A DNA stretch of 64,000 bases from Prorocentrum cordatum (taxonomy: Eukaryota; Sar; Dinophyceae; Prorocentrales; Prorocentraceae). Position 1 is the stretch's first letter; every line of letters begins with the position of its first letter. Of this stretch, positions 1 to 10,486 are shown in pieces. The stretch is from NCBI GenBank assembly GCA_963575745.1, contig CAUYUJ010019627.1, forward strand, positions 535,664 through 599,663. Reading direction: 5' to 3'. Below the pieces are notes generated by a model. The model worked only from the letters and a program-made list of their open reading frames with translations, was not told where the DNA came from and did not search any database. Both the position numbers and the translations under genes were made by a program.

Positions 1-1895
1 AATCATTTGGTCCGGCCGCGCCTCAGCCACAGGAGACTTTCTCTCGCCCGCCCACGCAGCTTCGCATCGCCCGCACGCACGGCACGCACGAACACGAAAC
101 CGAAATCGATTTCCCGGTAGGGGGGCTCTCCGTTCCACTTCGATCTCACCCCCTCACCTCCGACAAATGTACGTAAGATTTGTGTGTAAGCACACACACA
201 CCTGCATACATATCTATATATAATTGATACCTGACGTGAATCACAGACACGTTTAGGATGTGACTGTATGCATAAGGTCGTTGGGCTTGCAAATAGATTT
301 GCACCCCGAACTGCATTACGGCTGCGATGTGTATTCCGATGTGCGATTCAAATGCAGATCGGTTGCGCATAGATTTGCCCTTGGAAGCGCATGTCGCTTT
401 TCATGGTGACGTCCGATTCGGTTTGCAATTTGGCGTCTTCCGACTGCGCTTGACTTTGCATTTGTATGCCACATTCGATTTGAAAGTTCGATGTATGATC
501 AAAATAGCATTCCGAGTCGAGCGCCAGTGCCGTGGGCTGCGCTGCGCGGCATCACGTAATGTCACCGCCGAAACTCGCCTGCCTGAGGCACTCAACGCCA
601 CGGCACCGACGGGGAGAATTGGCTAAAGCGCCTGCCCCCGCCGGAACCGGCCACGATCCCTGGTTTCCCCCGACGGCGGTCCGAAGCGCAAAATGAAACC
701 GCGCAACTTGCTCGGTACTGGCACCTGCAATCGGGGAACATAAATGACATAGGCATAAGTTGTTTAAAGTCCGCGCGGATTTCTCGCATCGGCGCTGGAC
801 GGCGCTGGAGGCGCCGCCAGGGGGCTCCAGCGCTGATCCGAGAAATCCTCGCGGAACTCCGACAGTTTATGGTTATGTCACTGCTTGTTCCCCGATGTAT
901 CAAAGGTCGCCACCAAACCACTCCGCGTCCACCGCTATGGCAGCGGGTGTGCCAAGGCGACTGCGCAAAATGCACAGCGCGTGGTCGAACAGAGCCGGAT
1001 TACAAAATAATGTCACTCCAAAGCGCACGGGGGAGCGCCATGCCCGCTTTCGAAGGCAAGTATTCGCGGCCGCGCTGGACGGTGCTGCCGCACTGCACTT
1101 CACTGAAGTGCTGCGCTGACAGGGCGCGAGAAGGCGGTCTCGCGGGAAAAATTGCGGACCCTAAGTAAGCCGCGCTGGTTTTCCGCACACTGGCGCTAGC
1201 GACGCAAATTGCCGATCCGTGCGCCTCCGCGCTGGCGATGTCCCTTGTCGAGGACCATCGACTGGTCGCGTCGCCCTGCCGCGCGCTGGCGCGGGCGTGG
1301 CAAGGCGAACAGTGTTCCGCGAGCAATTGGCTGACCGCATTGCCCACCAACCCAGGCGCTGATTACCGTAAACAGAAATCCGATTTCAGGCGGGCAAACG
1401 TCGGCGAGTCGCCTCAGTACGCGGACCGTCGACCAGTCGCGTCGTAATCGCGGACCATCGACAGGCCACATCGCACAAAAGCGCGCTGGCGCTGGCGAAA
1501 GACTTGTAGTGTGGATGGCCTGGCGAAGCGTTGCGGATGTTATTCCTGCCCAGGTTCCACAAAATACGAAGAAAGCTCGCCAGGGAAATTCGGATGCAAC
1601 AAAGACGCTGATTCTGACCCCCGTGCTACGCCGTTGCTGCGATGCCCCATCCCTGGTTCTTCCGATGGAGGCAACCACCACCATTTACACTTGCATGACG
1701 GTAGTGCGCCTGGCTGTCCTGGCGACAAAAATGCTCCCGCCCTATGGGCCGACAACGTTGCCTTCAGACCAAATTCACTGCGGCCATGTTGTCAACGATT
1801 AAACAATATGAGTTGTGGCGCCGCAACAGGCCTGTCCCAAAACAGGGCCGACAGCGACCTTTGGCCGCATCTCCCTCATGTGTCCACTCATCCAT
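1..1895. other. No supportable gene; GC-rich low-complexity sequence
   Basis: I see no ORF with recognisable domain content on either strand. The stretch contains repeated GCGCTGG-type words and a short motif (GGACCATCGACTGGTCGCG and variants, near 1250, 1425 and 1455) that suggests an old, degraded repeat. Open frames here are short and compositionally biased. Confidence 0.5.
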
Positions 1896-1929
1896 CCTCC
1901 TCCTCCTCCTCCTCCTCCTCCTCCTCCTC
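1896..1929. repeat. (CTC)n microsatellite
   Basis: About eleven perfect CTC units. Frames through it read poly-Ser, poly-Pro, poly-Leu or poly-Glu, which creates spurious ORFs around it. Confidence 0.95.
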
Positions 1930-2469
1930 AGCCTCGTCCTTCTTCTCCTCGTCGGCCCCGCATCTGGCAACCCTTCCTTCACCGCACCCGGTACGCGGAA
2001 CGAGGACCCCAGATCCAGGGCGTGGAACAGAGTCTGGGGCCGTGCCGCCAGACGCGGGGACGCGGGCCCATGGCTGGGGCGGCAGGGCCCGAAATCCAGA
2101 ATCTGGAAAGTGCAAGTCCAAATACCGGATGCCAAAATCCCCGAGGGACGTGGAACCAGAGCCAAAGGGCACCGAGGAAGACCGGCGGTGGGCCGAACCC
2201 GTAGGCCAGAATTCCGCCGGGAATCCAACCGCAGCTCGAACATGTCTTACAATAACACAAGTTCTTACAAATTCAACAACATCGAAAGCCCCAGCACAAA
2301 CAAACTCAAGGTTCAACGCAGATTCGGAAGGGGAAAAACCAGTCTAAACGAACTCTTAAAGAGCAACCGAAACACACCCACCGACCCCCGCTTGCTGGGG
2401 GTGACAAAGGCGTATGACATGATTGGCTATCCCCATCCCCCTTTCCCCTTCCTCTTCTGTAGTCCACAA

Positions 2470-4330
2470 TGCCTTTTGAGGGGGGCGGGCGTGGGGCACA
2501 AGCTCCCAAACGCATCCCCCGGGGGCCCTGGAGCCTCTTCAGACCCCCAAGACGCCTCAAAACGGTCCAAGGAGGCCCAAACGAAACGCCAGGACAGTTC
2601 AAGAAAGCGTCGAGATGGCCCAAGCTAGCCCCACGGTGGTACAGGCAGACTTCGAGACGGCCCACGACGCGCCCAAGACGCCCAATGAGTGCTCCCACAG
2701 GACCGCCGGGAAGGCCCCCCCGGAAAAGAAAATCGTCCCGTTCCCTTTTTGTTAGGGCAACATGCATTTTCAGCATACCCGCCTTTGGAGTCATGAGAGC
2801 GACCAAGACGGCCCAAGGGGCTCACAAAATCGTCCCAAAGTCGCGCCAAGCCTGCCCAAGAAGGCCCCAAGACGGCCCCAGGAGCCCCCAAGCTGGCCCA
2901 AGAGAGCACCAAGAGAGGGCCAAGAAAGGGAATCCGAACTGACATGTCGAGCCTTTCCCCCCAAGATGGCCCCAAGAGCCCCTCAGAGGCCTCTCTAGCC
3001 GCCCCCCACGATGCCCCACGAGCCCTCCAAGAGACCCCCAAGAGGCACCAGAAGGACCCCTGATGCCTCGACAAACGCTCCAAGAGGCTGCTGAAAGGCA
3101 CCCTGAGAGACTCCAACATGTTTCCAAGATTTCTCGCCCTGCCTATGCTTTCTTTGGGGGGTCGGCGGAATGGCGTAAACCTCTTGAATCCACGTCTGGA
3201 AGTGACGTGCTGAGCGGCAGCGTTTTCTGCGGAGACGATGGTGCAAAGTATCCCATGTATCCAATCGGTCTACAATTGCCACATATTGTATTGGTTTACA
3301 TTATTACGTCTCCCCCCCTAACCACCCCTTGGAGTCGCGCCACTCCGCCGACCCAAGATGGATGCCCACCCTCTCGGGCTCTCGAAACCAATAAAAAGCC
3401 ATGGGAAATCGACGACTTGGGGCTCTTGGGACTCCAAGAGGGCCTCAAGATGGCCCAAGATGGCCCCCAGACGGCCCAAGACGGCCCCAAGACGGCCATG
3501 GATGGTCCCAAGAGGGCCCATGAGGCCCCCAAGACGGCTCAAGGGGCCCCAAGAGGACTCAAAAGAGTGCCTCCAGGACCCAAAGTCATGGATTCCCCGT
3601 TCGTTTTTGCAAGAATTTAGCGTTCTCGCCTTTTTCGGCTGTCAGAGGACCATGACGGCCCAAGCAACCTCCAAGAAGACCTCAAGACAGCCAACGAGGC
3701 CCCCAAAGGGGCCCCAGGATTGCTCAAGAGGGCCCCGAGACGGCCAAAAGAGGCCCCCAAGACGGTCCAAGGGGGGGGCCCAAGACAGCCCAAGAGGATT
3801 CCAAGAGAGCCCTAAGGCGGCCGCGAGAGGCCTCCAAAATGGCCTTACTAAGGGGCCAGACGGATCAAGAGCGCCCCAGGCCGGCGCAAGACGTCAACAA
3901 GAAGCCCCAACAGGCCCCAAAGCGGCCCCAAAGACGCTCCAAGAAGCCCCCACGAGGCTTTCAAGAGGCTCCCCCAAACCCCCATGAGGCCGCCCAGAAG
4001 CCCTGGGGATTGCAGGACGGAGCGGCACGCACGCGCGGCAGCCGAGCAGGTCACGCCAACCAACGCCCTCACCGTGGCCCACACTTTCCGCATGTGAGCA
4101 CTTTTCCACAGCGGCGATTACGGCCGCAAAAGGCCCCAGACCGGCCTCGAGAGACCGGCCTCCGAACGGGCCACATGCCGCAAAAACGCCCCAAGACGGC
4201 CCAAGACGCCCCCAAGAGGCCCCAAAGAAGCCCAGTGCGAAGAGGCCCCAAGAAGCCCCCAAGACACCTCCAAGAGGCCACAAAGAAGCTCCCAAGAGGC
4301 CCCGCAACGACTGGATTGCACGTGCTCTGG
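2470..4330. repeat. Degenerate CCAAGA(C/T)GGCCC repeat field
   Basis: The words CCAAGACGGCCC, CAAGAGGCCCC and CCAAGATGGCCC recur irregularly with a spacing of roughly 10-22 bases throughout. All frames stay open over long distances and give Pro/Lys/Gln/Arg-rich peptides without domain character, so the ORFs are treated as by-products of the repeat. The same family surrounds the Copia insertion (18880-18979 and 28303-28700). Confidence 0.75.
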
Positions 4331-4409
4331 ACGTGCACCCCGCGAAGCGAGAGGAATCAAACAAATGACCCCAGCAAAGCATCCAAATAGCAGCGAAGGT
4401 GTGAAGATT

Positions 4410-4665
4410 TCCAGATGTCCTACACGTGCATTCGAGCCCCCGTACACCGACAATATGTAGGAGCAGACGTAAAACACATAGGAATCGAGTCCTAGGACAG
4501 GGGCAATCCATAGGACCATGCGCAAAACACGAAGGATCCGAGCCCCAGGAGAGGGACAAAACATGGGAACATATGCGCAACACATGAGATTCGAACCACA
4601 AGAAAAAATCCATAGGAGCATACAGAAAACACATGCGATTCAAGCCACAAGAGAAGGGCAATTAT
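4410..4665. repeat. ~52-bp tandem repeat, about five units
   Basis: Units share an AAAACACAT(A/G) core followed by a (G)ATTCGAGCC-like word and AGGG(A/G)CAA; the cores start near 4471, 4524, 4577 and 4627, with a more diverged unit upstream. The array runs into a short (TA)n tract at 4662-4680. Confidence 0.6.
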
Positions 4666-4763
4666 ATATATATATATATTACGCCAGGAATGACAGTCTC
4701 AAGAGAACACCAAATTGACTGTACAGGTGTGCACACATGTGGTACTGACCACAAGCTGAATGA

Positions 4764-5675
4764 TCAGGATGAGACGCGGCCAATAATCCGTCCGTCAGCC
4801 CGTCGAACAAGAGCAATGGCAATATGATGGCTGCGGCCTGCCTGCTGGGCGTCACGACGCAAGTCTCGATCAACCAGGTCAAGTTGCTGAAATGTACTGG
4901 CACTGAGCCGAGGACAGTGATCAAGCACGAAGGTTCGACACTTAGGCCGACGCGTGTCAGACAAGTGAGACAGAAGGCGGAGGCGCGAGACAAAATCTGT
5001 TCCACAGCATGGGCATGTGGATCCGAACACATAGAAGCGTATCTCATTGCGTTTCCCGTGCTTCGCGCGCTGGTGGGATTGGAGTCCGCGTGACGAATTG
5101 AAGGCCTCGCCGCACTCGCAGCAAACATATGCCTCTACTCTGGGCGTTGGGCGCAGGGCAGGGGACTGATCGCGTACAGAGTCTGCAAAGAAAATGAAAT
5201 CAATGAGTGAAATCAGCGCCTGCGGCCTCGCGCGCACAAGGCGGGCGCAGTATTTCAGACGAAGCCTGGCAATGAGACGCTCAATCGAAGGCTGGCGGAA
5301 CGCCTCCCGTACCTCGCGGCCCGAGTGGGGGGTGGCAGCAAATCGAGGTTCCCCAAAGATCCTTCTGAGGACGGTCATGTAAACTGCATTCGAACACTTC
5401 AGGTGGCGAGGAGAAGGCACAAGAACATGAATGTTGAAAAGCAGCCGAGTGAGCAGCAGACACTGCATGAAGTATAGTTTGTGATAAGTCTGGATGAGAC
5501 AAGAAGCAAACACTTTACATGAAATCGGGCCATACGCAGCGAGCGTCTTGGCCGCTTTCGCTCGCGCATCAGACATGTCAGCGCGCTGGAGGGACGAGCC
5601 AGTGCCTAAGTGCTTATAAGAGCTGACGGCGCCGATGGACATGCCGCTGCCGGGGACAGAGATACGGATATACAT
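4764..5675 (-). pseudogene. C-terminal part of a non-LTR retrotransposon polymerase, truncated
   Basis: The 303-residue frame carries the post-RT region typical of LINE polymerases (SYKHLGTG followed by an amphipathic segment with YHKLYFMQ), then two C-terminal Cys/His clusters: CCECGEAFNSSRGLQSHQRAKH (spacing Cx2C...Hx4H) and CPCCGTDFVSRLRLLSHL. The RT catalytic core is missing. The frame starts exactly where the outer end of YR retrotransposon 1 begins, so the simplest reading is that this LINE copy was cut by that insertion; however no matching RT core is visible on the far side at 12.24 kb, so the copy may have been truncated before. It is a dead remnant as it lacks endonuclease and palm domains. 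Confidence 0.75.
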
Positions 5676-5677
5676 AT

Positions 5678-5819
5678 AGCTACTTCCACTCCCCAGGACG
5701 ATGTATTTTCATATGGGGACGAGCGCGGGACGGCGAGGACACGGCAACCGGAGGCCATACACAGTAAGCTGATCCCCGGCGAGAACCGCACGCTTTCAAA
5801 GATACTGAAAGGAGCCACC
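5678..5819 (-). repeat. Split direct repeat B2 of YR element 1
   Basis: Matches B1 (5986-6134) over its full length, with a 7-base gap and about ten substitutions. Outer 3' terminus of the element. Confidence 0.88.
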
Positions 5820-5832
5820 TGAGACATTGTGC

Positions 5833-5834
<2 letters not shown>

Positions 5835-5883
<49 letters not shown>
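5835..5883. repeat. (GA)n microsatellite between B2 and A2
   Basis: About 24 GA units in the short spacer separating B2 from A2. The equivalent spacer in YR element 2 (50260-50318) is also purine-rich. Confidence 0.95.
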
Positions 5884-5884
<1 letters not shown>

Positions 5885-5905
5885 AAGGGAGGAGAGGGAG
5901 GGGAG

Positions 5906-5977
5906 GCTTGAGCGAGATGGCCACAGATGTCCATCAAGTGCGGCAACTTCGCCGTGGGACGCAGCATACGCTTGTTA
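5906..5977 (-). repeat. Split direct repeat A2 of YR element 1
   Basis: 72 bases identical at every position to A1 at 12171-12242. Confidence 0.95.
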
Positions 5978-5985
5978 AAAGGATC

Positions 5986-6134
5986 AGCTACTTCCACTCC
6001 CCAGGTGCCAGGGCGATGTATTTTCATATGGGGGCGAGCGCGGGGCGGCGAGGCCACGGCAACCTGAGGCTATGCACAGTAAGCTGATCCCCGGCGAGAG
6101 CCGCGCGCTTTCAAATATACAGAAAGGAGCCACC
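5986..6134 (-). repeat. Split direct repeat B1 of YR element 1
   Basis: Partner of B2; lies 8 bases from A2, so B1 and A2 are essentially contiguous, as in Ngaro/PAT elements. Confidence 0.88.
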
Positions 6135-6284
6135 CGAACCCCGCAGAGCAATCCTGGCCACGAAGCGTGGCCGAAAACGAACTACGCACGTATACAGAAC
6201 TGAGACAAGCCTTGCAAACCGAAAACTTTGTCGTGACAACATCAGAGCGTGAGAGGCGCTAACTGACTTGGAGGGCAGCATTCA

Positions 6285-7016
6285 TCATCCATTCTTCTTT
6301 GAGTGCATTGGCCGAGTGAACGAGAGCGCGAGCAGCGGCGCGGGCGAACTGAGGCGAGCACGCCGCGGCCAGCTCGGCGCGGCGGGCCGGCGCTCCTCTA
6401 CCCCGACCTTAGAGGATGAGGTGAGGCAGGCCAGTCGAGGAGCAAAGGCCGCCTTTGCCTGAACAAGACTTACACAAGCTGGGAAAGACGCCGGCGTTCC
6501 AGCAGGCGACACAGAGGTAGGTTTCTTAAAAAGCGTGCCGAACTGACACATGTCCATCTTGAAGACAGTGCACGATGGGTGGGAGAGCAGCCTGACCATC
6601 TCAGGAGCATGCCAAAGAAGCGACCCGCGAGGACTTTCCAAGAAGACAGGGCAGCCGATCTGGATACAAAGCCGGATGAGCCGGCATGAAAAGTGGAATG
6701 ACCGATTGCCGAGGCGGAGCCGGTGCAGACGGGCGCCCTCTAAGCCTGGCTTGCCCACGGGATGCTGCGTCGAGCGCAGCGGGTCCCTCGGCGCCTGCGA
6801 CCACGACGCACACGGAGTGCCCAGCCACAGGCCGACGACGGCCTTGCTGAGCAACCAGCCGCGCACCACCGACTCGAAGGTGGAGCCGAGGTGGTCCTCG
6901 ACGGCCCCCTGGGCGATGTCCAAGTCCAGGCAGCCGTGGCCCACGTCACGGATGCGCTGGGGGACGCGGCCGCAGCCGGCGAACAGCTCCAGGAACAAGC
7001 AGCACTTCCACTTGTC
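6285..7016 (-). CDS. Cytosine-methyltransferase-like domain fused to the YR (element 1)
   Basis: This is the C-terminal part (about residues 492-734) of one open frame 8489-6285 that also holds the recombinase. Motif order resembles C5-cytosine methyltransferases: LELFAGCGRV (SAM-binding motif I), GTPCASWSQA with the PC dipeptide of motif IV (Cys at residue 560), FLESPRGSLLW (position of the ENP/ENV motif), then MDMCQFGTLFKKPTSV. There is no recognition domain of normal length and motif VIII/X are not obvious, so the domain is compact or degenerate. A related but more diverged version follows the YR of element 2. DIRS elements are known to carry a methyltransferase between RNase H and YR; here it lies after the YR, and looks C5-like. 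Activity is unproven. Confidence 0.65.
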   Translation of the reverse strand, partial: DKWKCCLFLELFAGCGRVPQRIRDVGHGCLDLDIAQGAVEDHLGSTFESVVRGWLLSKAVVGLWLGTPCASWSQAPRDPLRSTQHPVGKPGLEGARLHRLRLGNRSFHFSCRLIRLCIQIGCPVFLESPRGSLLWHAPEMVRLLSHPSCTVFKMDMCQFGTLFKKPTSVSPAGTPASFPACVSLVQAKAAFAPRLACLTSSSKVGVEERRPAAPSWPRRARLSSPAPLLALSFTRPMHSKKNG

Positions 7017-7207
7017 GGCAGCCGCGCGGGCGCGACGGCGTCGCCGCTGCAGATGCTGCCTCGCGGCCGCCGGCGAAACAGTCAGCGCCGCCGGGCGCGC
7101 TCGGCGGCGGGCGCGCCGGGGCCTGCCGGAAGGCGCCGACGGAGCGCCTCCGGCACCGCGGTGCACCAGCGGCAGCGCCGGCCCGCCCCGCAGCGCATCG
7201 AGGAAGT

Positions 7208-8098
7208 TCTGCTCCGCGACCTCCCCGAACAGCAGCACGTCGGGGTCCACCTTGGTGGCCTCCCGGAGGAGGCGGGTCTCCTTGCCGCAACGGCGAAGAG
7301 AGGCCAGGGTGGTCCAGCGGCCGCGGCGCATGACCTGCTCCGCCGTCATCGCACCCGACAGCAGGTCCTCGCTGGCCACCCCGTGGCGGAGGGAATATAG
7401 ATGGGGCTGCAGGTGCATCAGACCCAGAGCGTGGCACGCATCCACGAAGAGCCGAGCAATCGACGTAGGCTGGAAATCCCAGAGGGGGCCGCCCCCCGCC
7501 GCAATCCCCAGCGCCTCCAGAGCGGGCTCGAGCCAGGGGGCCTGGTCCAGGAGCACGCTCTCGCCCCACAAATTTGTCTTCCCGGGCAGCTGGAGGTCCG
7601 AGTCGCGCAGCAGCAGGCCCCACGGGGTCGGAGCCTGGCCCAGGTGAGCCACGGGCGGCACGAGGTGCCGCCCCGCCAGCCGGAACGCTTCCTGCGGGCG
7701 GAGGTAGGCGGCGAACGAGACCATGATGAACAGGCCCATGCGCGGCTGGCCCCACGCGGCCAGCGCCCCTGCGATGGCGAAGGCCGCCCGGCGAGGCAGC
7801 GGCAGGCGCATCCTGGTAGGCGCCTGGCGGCGCCAGCCCGCCAGGCAGCGGGTCGCCCGCGGCAGAGCCTGCGCGGCCCTCTTGCGCAGCGCCGGCGCGT
7901 AGTGCGCCAGCGCCGCTCGTTCGGGGCGCGGCCCTCGAAGTACATGGTGTTCAGGTGCGTGACCAGCGCCAGGTCCATCGCGGCCTCGCTCGTCCAGTCG
8001 ATCGCCATCGCGAGGCAGAACTGGAGGAAGGCCCGGAGGTGCACCTGGTAGACGCGCTCCGTGCCCGGCCTCACCGATGTCCGCCCCAGCACCGACAG
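7208..8098 (-). pseudogene. Tyrosine recombinase, catalytic Tyr replaced, frameshifted (element 1)
   Basis: The N-terminal SAM-like part (about 8098-7915, ...ERVYQVHLRAFLQFCLAMAIDW) lies in one frame and the catalytic part (about 7915-7208) in another, so there is a frameshift near 7915. The catalytic region shows the box I Arg (AYLRPQEAF, residue 264 of the 8489-6285 frame), a Y-x-x-R motif (residues 365-368, LYSLRHG), and Trp392 (RGRW). The residue aligned with the nucleophilic Tyr of element 2, nine residues after that Trp in both proteins, is Cys401 (codon TGC). It would act in integrating the circular cDNA. As read, it lacks its nucleophile and cannot be functional by the normal mechanism. 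Confidence 0.8.
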
Positions 8099-8263
8099 GC
8101 CGCCGGAGGGCCCCCGCGTCGCCGCAACCTGGCGGGCAGCGGCGGCCCGGCGCTGGCGGCCCGCCTGTCGCCAGGTGGACGCAGCGCTCGGCATCGGACC
8201 CCGGCGTCGGCACACATGGCGAAACGGTCGCGGGGCGACGGTAGGGCCCTGTAAACCAGCCAA

Positions 8264-8920
8264 GACGGCCACGAGACAGGGAGTCGGCAGGGTTGAACTC
8301 GCTGCAGGCCCACCGGATGTGCATCGCACAGTTGGAACACAAGGCCATGCAACATAGCTTACGCAGATGAATAGACGCGGCCCTTCCTTTACAGCACCCC
8401 AGGGCCAACGGCGCGTCGTCGACAACAATAAGATGTGCTTCCCGAAGGCGGCCGTGGACCTTAAGATGTGATTGATACCCAAGATACACGCGTCTCCCTC
8501 TAAGGCTAGGACGTTGTCGGGCACGATGACCCTCGCGGCGATAACCGGAGCCCAGCGAGCCCCGTCGAAGAACTCCCGGGGGGCCTCCATGAACTCCCGA
8601 GGGCGCACCCTGATGAAGGACTCGGGCCCCGCGAAGTCCAGGCCGCGCAGCGCCGTAGGCAGCGGGGCTGCGCCAGATGTGGAGGAAGGCAGAGGCTGAG
8701 GCTGGAGGACTCTTTCACGCGCCCTCTCGGCCCCGTGCACACGACACCGCCAGCGCTCGCACTGGCGGCCATGCTGCGCCGCAACGCTCGGCTGCACAGA
8801 CCGCGCGGCCACGCCGACTCCGAACTCGGAGGCGTTACTCACTCCAACGATGTCGTGCCACGGGCTGCTCAGATCCTTCTGGAGGAGGGGCAGCAGCGAT
8901 CGCACCCAGCCAAAGCTCTT
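8264..8920 (-). pseudogene. RNase H domain of YR element 1, frameshifted and D-to-N
   Basis: The first catalytic stretch reads GVSNASEFG (Asn codon AAC near 8834-8836) where VxxSDASxxG is expected and where element 2 has ATDASEEG. The middle (LEGDACILGINHIL) is in the same frame, then the frame changes between about 8490 and 8430 to give IVVDDAPLA and the closing WACSEFNPADSLSR. These segments correspond to the D-E-D-D regions of retroelement RNase H. The Asn at the first position and the frameshift argue for loss of function. Confidence 0.72.
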
Positions 8921-10203
8921 CACGAACAGAGCCCCATATCCGAGAAGTCGTGGGAAGGCCGGCGGCCGTGTGCGGGCGCACGGCGCTCAGCACACATAAC
9001 ATCTCCCGACGTATAAGACAGGCCCATGTGACGTGGCCGACCAGCACCTCCAGCATCTTGCTCGAGCAGCAGCCCCGACGCAGCACGGTGTCGAGCGCCG
9101 CCCGCAGCCGCCACAAGTAGCGGCGCTTGACCGAGAGCCAGCGGCCCTGACGGAGCTCCAGCCCCACCAGCACGGGGTCCGTGGCGGCGTCCGTCTCCTC
9201 GTGGACGGCCAGGCCCCAGTTCCGGAGGACGGCGGACACGTCGTCGCGGCGGCGCGTTACCAGCGACGGGTCGTGGCCGCAGATGTAGAAGTTGTCCACG
9301 TAGCCAGCGGCGGCGGTGGCGGAGGGGGTGCAAGGGCACGCTCGCCCGGCCGCCCTCCACGATCTGGGAGTCCGAAAAGCCCGCCACCGAGACCGCCCGC
9401 ATGGTCACGGCCTGGCAGAAGTGCATCGCCCACGACCACCCCATGGGCAGCATGGTGAGGCACGGCACCAGGCTCGTACCCGCCGGCAAGACGACGCCGT
9501 CGAGCTCGGTGATGCCGGCGAGCGTGGAGGACAGCTCGGGCAGAGCGAAGTAGTCCTCGAGGCCCGACATGGGCCAGAGGCGGTAGAAGGCATTGTCGAG
9601 GTCACCGCTCGCCACGCACAGCGGCGAGGCGCCCGACTCCACCGACGACACCGCAGCCGCCGTAGGGGGCTGCGTCGGGGGTGCCGAGTGGAAGAAGGCG
9701 CCGGCGTACCTCGCGTCGAACACGATGCGAAGTTTCCCGGACTTCTTCCCCGCAAAAAAAATACACCTATCATGCGCTTGTCAGCGGAGGCCACCTTGAA
9801 GCGCAGCATGCCACATTGATGAAGACGCCGAACAAACTCGCCATGCAGAACTGGGCCCCGTGCCAACCGAGGGTCAACAAAGGGTCCACGCGGGCAAGCT
9901 TGTCGGGCCCCCTCCAGCGCCTCGCCGGGCGTCTCGAGCAGATTATGTCGCCAATCCCGCGCCCAGTCAGCATCATCCCGAGTAAGGCAGCCCAGAAGGT
10001 CAGCGGGGCTGGAACCCACCTCAGGCCAGGAGACTAGCTCCTTGGAGCACGGGACCCGGGCGCCGCCGTCATCCGAGTAGACGGCGGAGCCGCTGAGGAG
10101 CTCGCGGAGGGCTTCTTCACAAAAACCTGGCTCGCTCGGCATCGCACCCATGCCCAGGTAGCAGTCCTCCAAAAACTTCAGGCAGGTCTGCTGTCCCAGG
10201 TTC
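8835..10203 (-). pseudogene. Reverse transcriptase of YR element 1, at least two frameshifts
   Basis: The N-terminal part (about 10203-9760, containing CLKFLEDCYLGMGAMP and RMIGVFF) is followed, after a 1-base shift at an A8 run (about 9756-9763), by KKSGKLRIVFDARYAG, SGDLDNAFYRLW (motif A) and LPMGWSWAMHFCQ (motif B). A second shift just upstream of 9300 brings in the active-site motif YVDNFYICGHD. The order fingers-palm A-B-C is that of DIRS/Ngaro RTs. The usual YxDD is YVDN. RT would copy the element RNA in a circular-intermediate pathway. Inactive as read. Confidence 0.82.
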
Positions 10204-10399
10204 TCTGGCGCCGACGGAGGTGCACCAGCGCGGCCACACAGACGGTCGAGAGCACCCACGCCATGGTCAGCCCACTGCAGCAGCACAGCGGAGCGGCGGG
10301 ACCGCTGACGCACTGCGCGGCAGGGGCGGCGATCGGCAACACACACGGTCCGTCGAGCCACATGAGGTAGCAAAAAAAGATCCCGATGACGATGGTCAC
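10178..10399 (-). CDS. Small hydrophobic ORF between Gag and RT (element 1)
   Basis: A 73-residue frame starting ATG with two strongly hydrophobic stretches (MTIVIGIFFCYLMWL and TMAWVLSTVCVAALV) and a basic C-terminus. It could be a second small membrane protein of the element or only a chance frame, since no equivalent was found at the same place in element 2. It overlaps the beginning of the RT frame. Confidence 0.3.
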   Translation of the reverse strand: MTIVIGIFFCYLMWLDGPCVLPIAAPAAQCVSGPAAPLCCCSGLTMAWVLSTVCVAALVHLRRRQRTWDSRPA

Positions 10400-10486
10400 C
10401 AGGGGCGGCGGAGTCGCCGCGAAAAAGGGCCTGGTGCTCGCGCTTCAGCGCAGCAAGTGGCCTCAAGTCCTGCCGCGCGCTCTCCT

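Noticed and set aside
5835-5883. CRISPR-like or regulatory interpretation of GA tracts and short direct repeats
   Set aside because: Plain microsatellite in a eukaryotic retroelement; no repeat-spacer structure anywhere in the window.
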